A stretch of 64,000 nt of DNA, taken from the NCBI RefSeq assembly GCF_037975245.1, contig NC_092576.1:21887611-21951610 (forward strand), given 5' to 3'. Origin of the DNA: Apostichopus japonicus (taxonomy: Eukaryota; Echinodermata; Holothuroidea; Aspidochirotida; Stichopodidae). This document shows, in pieces, positions 59,020 through 64,000 of the stretch (positions within the stretch are counted from its first letter, which is position 1; every line of letters starts with the position of its first letter). Made by a program: the position numbers and the translations under genes. The notes beneath the pieces are model-generated. The model was not told where the DNA came from, did not search any database, and worked only from the letters and a program-made list of their open reading frames with translations.

Positions 59020-61417
59020 CTGAAAGGAAGAAAAATATTAATTATTATGATATGTTGAAACTGTGTTCAGGAAAATATAGTAGGGCGAGGCAAAAATTAT
59101 ATAAGTTATGATTATATATCTTCACAAATATCGAAGTAACCTATTCCTGACAGGTGAACGCACATCTGCATTGAGCACACTAAAGTCAATATAGGAGACA
59201 GACTTGTCCTGCACTGTTAGATGCACTGACTTAATAATATGAATACATATAATATATCAGCTTTATAGGGAAGACAACATTAGTTTTAAAACCCGTCATA
59301 TAACACTGAGTGACGTCATTAAACAATGAGTGACGTCAAAATGGTGAACTTCTCACTGAGATGATTGGATGGATACCATTGATGACAGAGAAGATGACGA
59401 GAAGTGTAAAGAGGGCAGTATTCAAAGATAGAACTGTTTATACAATCCTCGTGGTTGAATCGATGGAATGTACAAACAATGGAAACTTTTCAAATATCCC
59501 ATGAAGCAGTAAATTGGTTACTCCCGCCCATACCCCCTTCCCCCACCGCCCCAACTCCATCTTATATGATATGTTGTTATCGTTTAGCTAACCCTTAACG
59601 GTATCCATGAAAGTTTGGGAGGTGCAATTGGTAGAAAAAATCTCAAAATGGAATAACAAGGAAAGAAAACGAAAATTAAAGTAAACAAGTGTAGATCTTT
59701 TAATGTTGACAAATTTCATGAAATATCATAACATTGTCTTATCCCCTCAATAGAGTATTTCTTCTAAATTTGCCGTGTCACGTGCGTATTTGTATTTAAA
59801 GTCTGTAGAAAATTATGTTATGAATAAATATTTCTATCCTTGTTTTGATTCATAGTCAATTGAAACATTGCAATATGAACACAGTACGCATTGCAAGTAT
59901 TTCTTCAATACAAAATCCGTACGCCTTTTTCCCAATACTTTGCCTTAAATTTAAATGAGTTTGTTGAAATACTATACATTATACACTACATGAGACTATT
60001 ATATGTAGTTTGCATATCACTAGACAAACTTAAACAGATGCATTTTAAGTTGTATCGTTTCCCTATTTTTAGTTACCCTGGGCATTTGTCAGTTGTGACC
60101 TCAACTGGGAGGTTTGTAGTAAGTTATATTCCCTTACTTTGGAAAGACTTGTCTTGAGACCTCCGCAACGTGTGAAGCTTTACTCACAGCTTTCATTCAC
60201 TGTTTAAGTCATTAGCTATTCTAGTACATTTGTACCGCATAGAACTTCGGCGCTTTTATCTTGATATTTCGGGCATTGCCCTGCGTGCATGTTGACTACT
60301 GCTCTGCGAGCTCTTTTAGTAGACTCGGTTGTTTAATCTTTCACCATCGGTCCATGCAGCTTTGCGGGTTATTCAGTTGATTATATTAATGTAGCCTACC
60401 TAGCGCAGCAGCTGTTGTAAGTTAATAAGCCTAGACGTCCTACCAATACCAATACAGTATACTACTACTAGTGATATATTGTTCGACACTATACTGTTGG
60501 GAACTTTCCACTATGGCTTGGCGTAATATTCTAATGCCACCGATAATATATTATCCTCTAACTTATTATATAATCACATAATTATCAATAAATATTGAAT
60601 ATGACAATTAGCTGATGATCAATTAACAATAAAACGCATTACCAGTTACCGACTATACCATAGTCAGTAAACCCCCTCCACACCCCACCCCGGGCCCTGA
60701 ATACTTCGAGATCCTCTAATGCATTCAAAACACGCTGGGAGTAACACAAATCTTTTGAAACCTTTTTTTTTTAGTTCAGACAGCTTCAGTATTTTGCCTT
60801 TTTGAATATTTCTCATAATACTGCCCTCTATTCATAGTGCTGAGAGTACAAACAGTGTTACCCAAAGGTTTCTTGAAACTTCAATGAAAACCTCAAATGT
60901 GACCCTTAAGTTGAGCTTTGACTTTATAAATAATTTTAAGGTTACTTTTCCTAACATGTTAAAGTGCATCACATCGATAGAAATAACCTCAATATACAAA
61001 AATACGGTATAGTCATATTTGTCTAGTGATTGCATACGTTTGGTTGCTATGGTATCCGTACAACAGAACAACGAAGCGGGTTAGTAGAGCAACACATACT
61101 ACTACAGTGCTTCTTTCTATTTTATAATGTATTCCCATTTAACACTAATACAATAACCGTCCCCCACACCACCCCCCTCCCCCAAAGAAAAAAAATATGA
61201 TCGGAACCCTTGAAATGGAGTAATAAAAACAGTGTCTCTTTCTTTCATATGTGCAAATGACCAAAATCATGACCAGCATTACCACCCCCTTTTCATTCCC
61301 AAGTAAATGAGGTCGCCAGGAGGAAAATCCTTTGGCGACTAGATCTTTATTTTTCCCAAATTCTGGTTGCCCAGAGAGAAAATGTGATCGCCACTTTGAT
61401 ATGCTAAATATTAGTAC

Positions 61418-64000
61418 AAACAAGAGCCCAAGGGCACTGTGGTTCCTTGCTTGGGGTATATGACAATACACATAATATTATCAAGCAAGATTGGGCTCAA
61501 ATAGTCCAAGTAATAGTGGTGCTACATGTACCCATAAAGTAACCAACACTATAGCCAACACTTTTGTGATCACAATATGTGATCGGATTTTTGATCAAAA
61601 GGCACTTTTGAGATGTAAATGTGGCGTCGAAAATGTAAGAATAAGGTCACCTACAAGCAGGTCAACAGATATGATAACACTGGTGACCTCAAATGACATG
61701 AACTTTAAGTTTGAAAATGTTCCACCACCCTATTCACAACTTGTCCCAAAATATCAACCGTGTCACACCTTGGTATTGGGATTTAATTGCATTAAATGTC
61801 TAAAAATTAACTTTGAACTTGCATACGTAACTTCAGACACAAAGGTCACACGTAGGTCAACCCATTGACATTTTTGATCGGTGAGACCTAAATAGAGCAT
61901 CAAATCTGTAAAAATTGACACATTTTTTCTTTGACCAATTTCTCCCCACAAAATACTAGTTTTTTTTTAGCATTAGCTGACCTTTGATGACCTTGGATCA
62001 CATGACCGCTAAGTTTGAAAATATTCCCCTACACCATTCACAACTTGTCCAAAAAAATCAACCTTGTCACACCTTGGCATTGGGAGTTATTGCATTAAAT
62101 GTCTGAAAATTAACTTTGACCTCGTATAACTTCACACACAAAGCTCACCCGGGGGTCAACGTATTGACATTTATAATCAGAAGGTACCTTTAACATCTGA
62201 AAATAGCATCGAAACTGTAAAAATCCACAAAACACGAAAAGGTCACCAGAGGTCAAATTGAGGTCAAGGGTCACCCAGATGCGGGTCGACAATTGGATTA
62301 CATTGAAGCAACCCCCTACCCAAACTGACAATTCGTCCTCAAGTTATCGCAAAAATACTAGTTTTTTATCATTAATTGACCTTTGGTGACCTCAGATCAC
62401 ATGACCATTAAGTTTGAAAATATTCCCCTGTACCATTTGCAACTTGTTCAAAAAAATCAACCGTGTCACACCTTGCAACTGGGAGTTATTGCATTAAATG
62501 TCTGAAAATTAACTTTGACCTCGTATAACTTCGCACATGAAGGTCACACGGGGATCAAACCATTGACATTTATGATCAGAAGGTACCTTTGACATCTGAA
62601 AATAGCATCCAAACTGTAAAAATCCACAAAACACGAAAAGGTCACCAGAGGTCAAATTGAGGTCAAGGGTCACCCAGATGCAGGTCGACAATTGGATTAC
62701 ATTGAAGCAACTCCCAACCCTAACGGACAATTTGTTCTCAAGTTATCGCAAAAATACTTGTTTTTTATCATTTATTGACCTTTGGTGACCTCGGATCACA
62801 TGACCGTTAAGTTTGGAAATATTTCCCTATACCATTTGCAATGAGTTCCAAAATATCAACTGTGTAACACCTTGGCACTGGGAGTTATTACACTAAATGT
62901 CTGAAAATTAACTTTGACCTCATATAATTAACATACAAAGGTCACCTTGGGTCAACTTATTGACATTTTTGATCGGTGAGACCTAAATAGAGCATCAAAC
63001 TATACAAATTCAAACATTTTTTTCTTTGCCCATTTTCTCCTCCCAAAATACTAGTTTTTTAACATTTATTGACCTTTGGTGACCTCGGATCACATGACCG
63101 TTAAGTTTGAAAATATTCCCCTATACCATTTGCAAACTTGTCCAAAAATATCAACCATGTCACACCTTGGAACTGGGAGTTATTGCATTAAATGTCTGAA
63201 AATTAACTTTGATCTCATATAACTTCGCACACGAAGGTCACACGGGTGTCAACCATTGACATTTTTGATCGGAAGGTACCTTTGGTATCCAAATCTAGCA
63301 TCAAAACCAAACGCTTTCTTTTTTGCTTGTTTCCTCCCAAAATAAGCACAATTTTTTCTAATGTGACCTTTTAACTTTGGTTTCAGATGTAGTTTAATCT
63401 CATGATTCCAAAAAACAAAACGATAAGTCTGTACAACCGTCCTAACTCAGACCGAAAAACTTTGACCCCATATAACTTCGCACATAAAGGTCACCTGGTG
63501 TCAACCTATTGATATTTATGATCAGAAGGTACCTTTGACATCTGAAAATAGCATCAAAACTGTAAAAATCCCCCAAAACTTGTACAGGTCACCAGAGGTC
63601 AAATTGAGGTCAAGGGTCACCCAGATGCGGGTTAACAATTGGATTACATTGAAGCAACTCCCAACCCTAACGGACAATTTGTTCTCAAGTTATCGCCAAA
63701 ATACTTGTTTTTTAACATTAATTGACCTTTGGTGACCTCAGATCACATGACAGTTAATTTCAAAATGTTCCCCTAACCAGTTCACAACTTGTCCCAAAAT
63801 ATAAACCATCTCGCACATTGGCAACGGGAGTTATTGCTGTTTTTAATATATTGGTTTTTGGCATCTAACTGACCTTTGGTGACCTTTGTGGGCACCAAAA
63901 ACAATAGGGATCTTCCTCTCACTAAGGGCTATCCACCCACCAAGTTTCATCATGATACATCTTTTCCTTATTGAGATATCGTGTACACAAGCCAAGCGTC
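61418..64000. repeat. Tandem array of about 400-bp units rich in AGGTCA half-sites
   Basis: Successive units share blocks such as CTGAAAATTAACTTTGACCT, GATCAGAAGGTACCTTTGAC, TTATCGCAAAAATACT and TGACCTTTGGTGACCTC. The first units have a period of 399 bases (61,978, 62,377, 62,776); later ones are shorter or rearranged. The array runs to the window end, where a CCTTATTGAGATATCGTGTA phrase resembles sequence at 2,560 and 56,925. Open frames of 60-125 codons across it are by-products of the repeat. Confidence 0.88.
62240..62273 (+). promoter_or_regulatory. Composite AGGTCA array: DR4, DR5 and DR1
   Basis: Four half-sites in one direction: AGGTCA at 62,240, 62,250 and 62,261 and GGGTCA at 62,268, with spacers of 4, 5 and 1 bases. 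The same arrangement recurs at 62,639-62,672 and 63,586-63,619. Spacing matches nuclear-receptor direct repeats. Function is inferred from the pattern only. Confidence 0.4.

Larger units (their letters stand above)
54343..61417. repeat. Segmental duplication, full unit B
   Basis: Its left part (54,343 to about 56,560) parallels 14,058-15,775 and its right part (about 56,095-61,417) parallels 2,032-7,560. The region 56,095-56,560 is shared by all three. It contains an internal tandem duplication of about 178 bases (blocks at about 55,375 and 55,553) and the small exon at 58,984. This arrangement suggests B is closest to the ancestral unit. Confidence 0.9.

Noticed and set aside
61491-61868. 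125-codon plus-strand ORF at the start of the AGGTCA array
   Set aside because: It falls in the tandem array, the frame is not conserved between units, and no motif is seen.

Overview
The window is animal nuclear DNA: AT-rich, intron-dominated and repeat-dense, with eukaryotic splice sites and no bacterial-style operons. The transposon types (foldback elements whose arms are short tandem repeats, as in sea urchin TU elements; hAT; CR1/Jockey-like LINE; Ty3/mdg4-type LTR element; tRNA-derived SINE), a P2X7 C-terminal (ballast-type) domain gene copy and leucine-rich-repeat exons fit a marine invertebrate deuterostome, most likely an echinoderm. The species cannot be fixed from sequence alone.

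Host coding content is small and almost all on the minus strand. Two paralogous leucine-rich-repeat exons (53,279-53,457 and 32,370-32,578) share phase and the motif LTxE-x5-LSY-x6-LKEL. A second exon type occurs at 47,083-47,141 and 13,993-14,057; at the first site it is followed by in-phase exons at 46,612-46,731 and 42,883-42,930, giving a helical, TPR-like peptide. A 36-base in-phase exon encoding an acidic linker occurs at 59,019-58,984 and again at 5,166-5,131. Together they look like two related, tandemly duplicated minus-strand genes, or one very large gene, bloated by transposons. A three-exon gene copy with the P2X7 C-terminal zinc-binding domain (26,195-24,549) carries three frameshifts and one internal stop.

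The strongest large-scale structure is a segmental duplication. 54,343-61,417 appears to be the full unit. 2,032-7,560 copies its right two thirds and 14,058-15,775 copies its left third. A 75-bp satellite has about seven copies in the full unit and about two in the partial one.

Mobile elements by position: hAT transposase C-terminus remnant (228-347); long palindrome (1,395-1,581); non-autonomous hAT-like element with perfect 8-bp target duplication (10,349-11,980); foldback element (18,447-19,401); Ty3-type element with 5' LTR and tRNA-Leu-type primer site but missing its 3' half (27,436 to about 30,115); foldback element with an acidic ORF carrying a duplicated 28-residue motif (33,840-36,708); SINE (42,728-42,790); TU-like foldback element (43,771-45,689); 5'-truncated LINE with an intact 467-codon reverse transcriptase ORF (49,168-50,752). 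The right end (61,418-64,000) is a tandem array of roughly 400-bp units dense in nuclear-receptor-type AGGTCA half-sites with DR1, DR4 and DR5 spacing.

The most unusual features are three unrelated foldback elements in one window, all with inverted arms built from short tandem repeats, one carrying a possible captured or novel acidic protein gene, and the repeated AGGTCA composite array.
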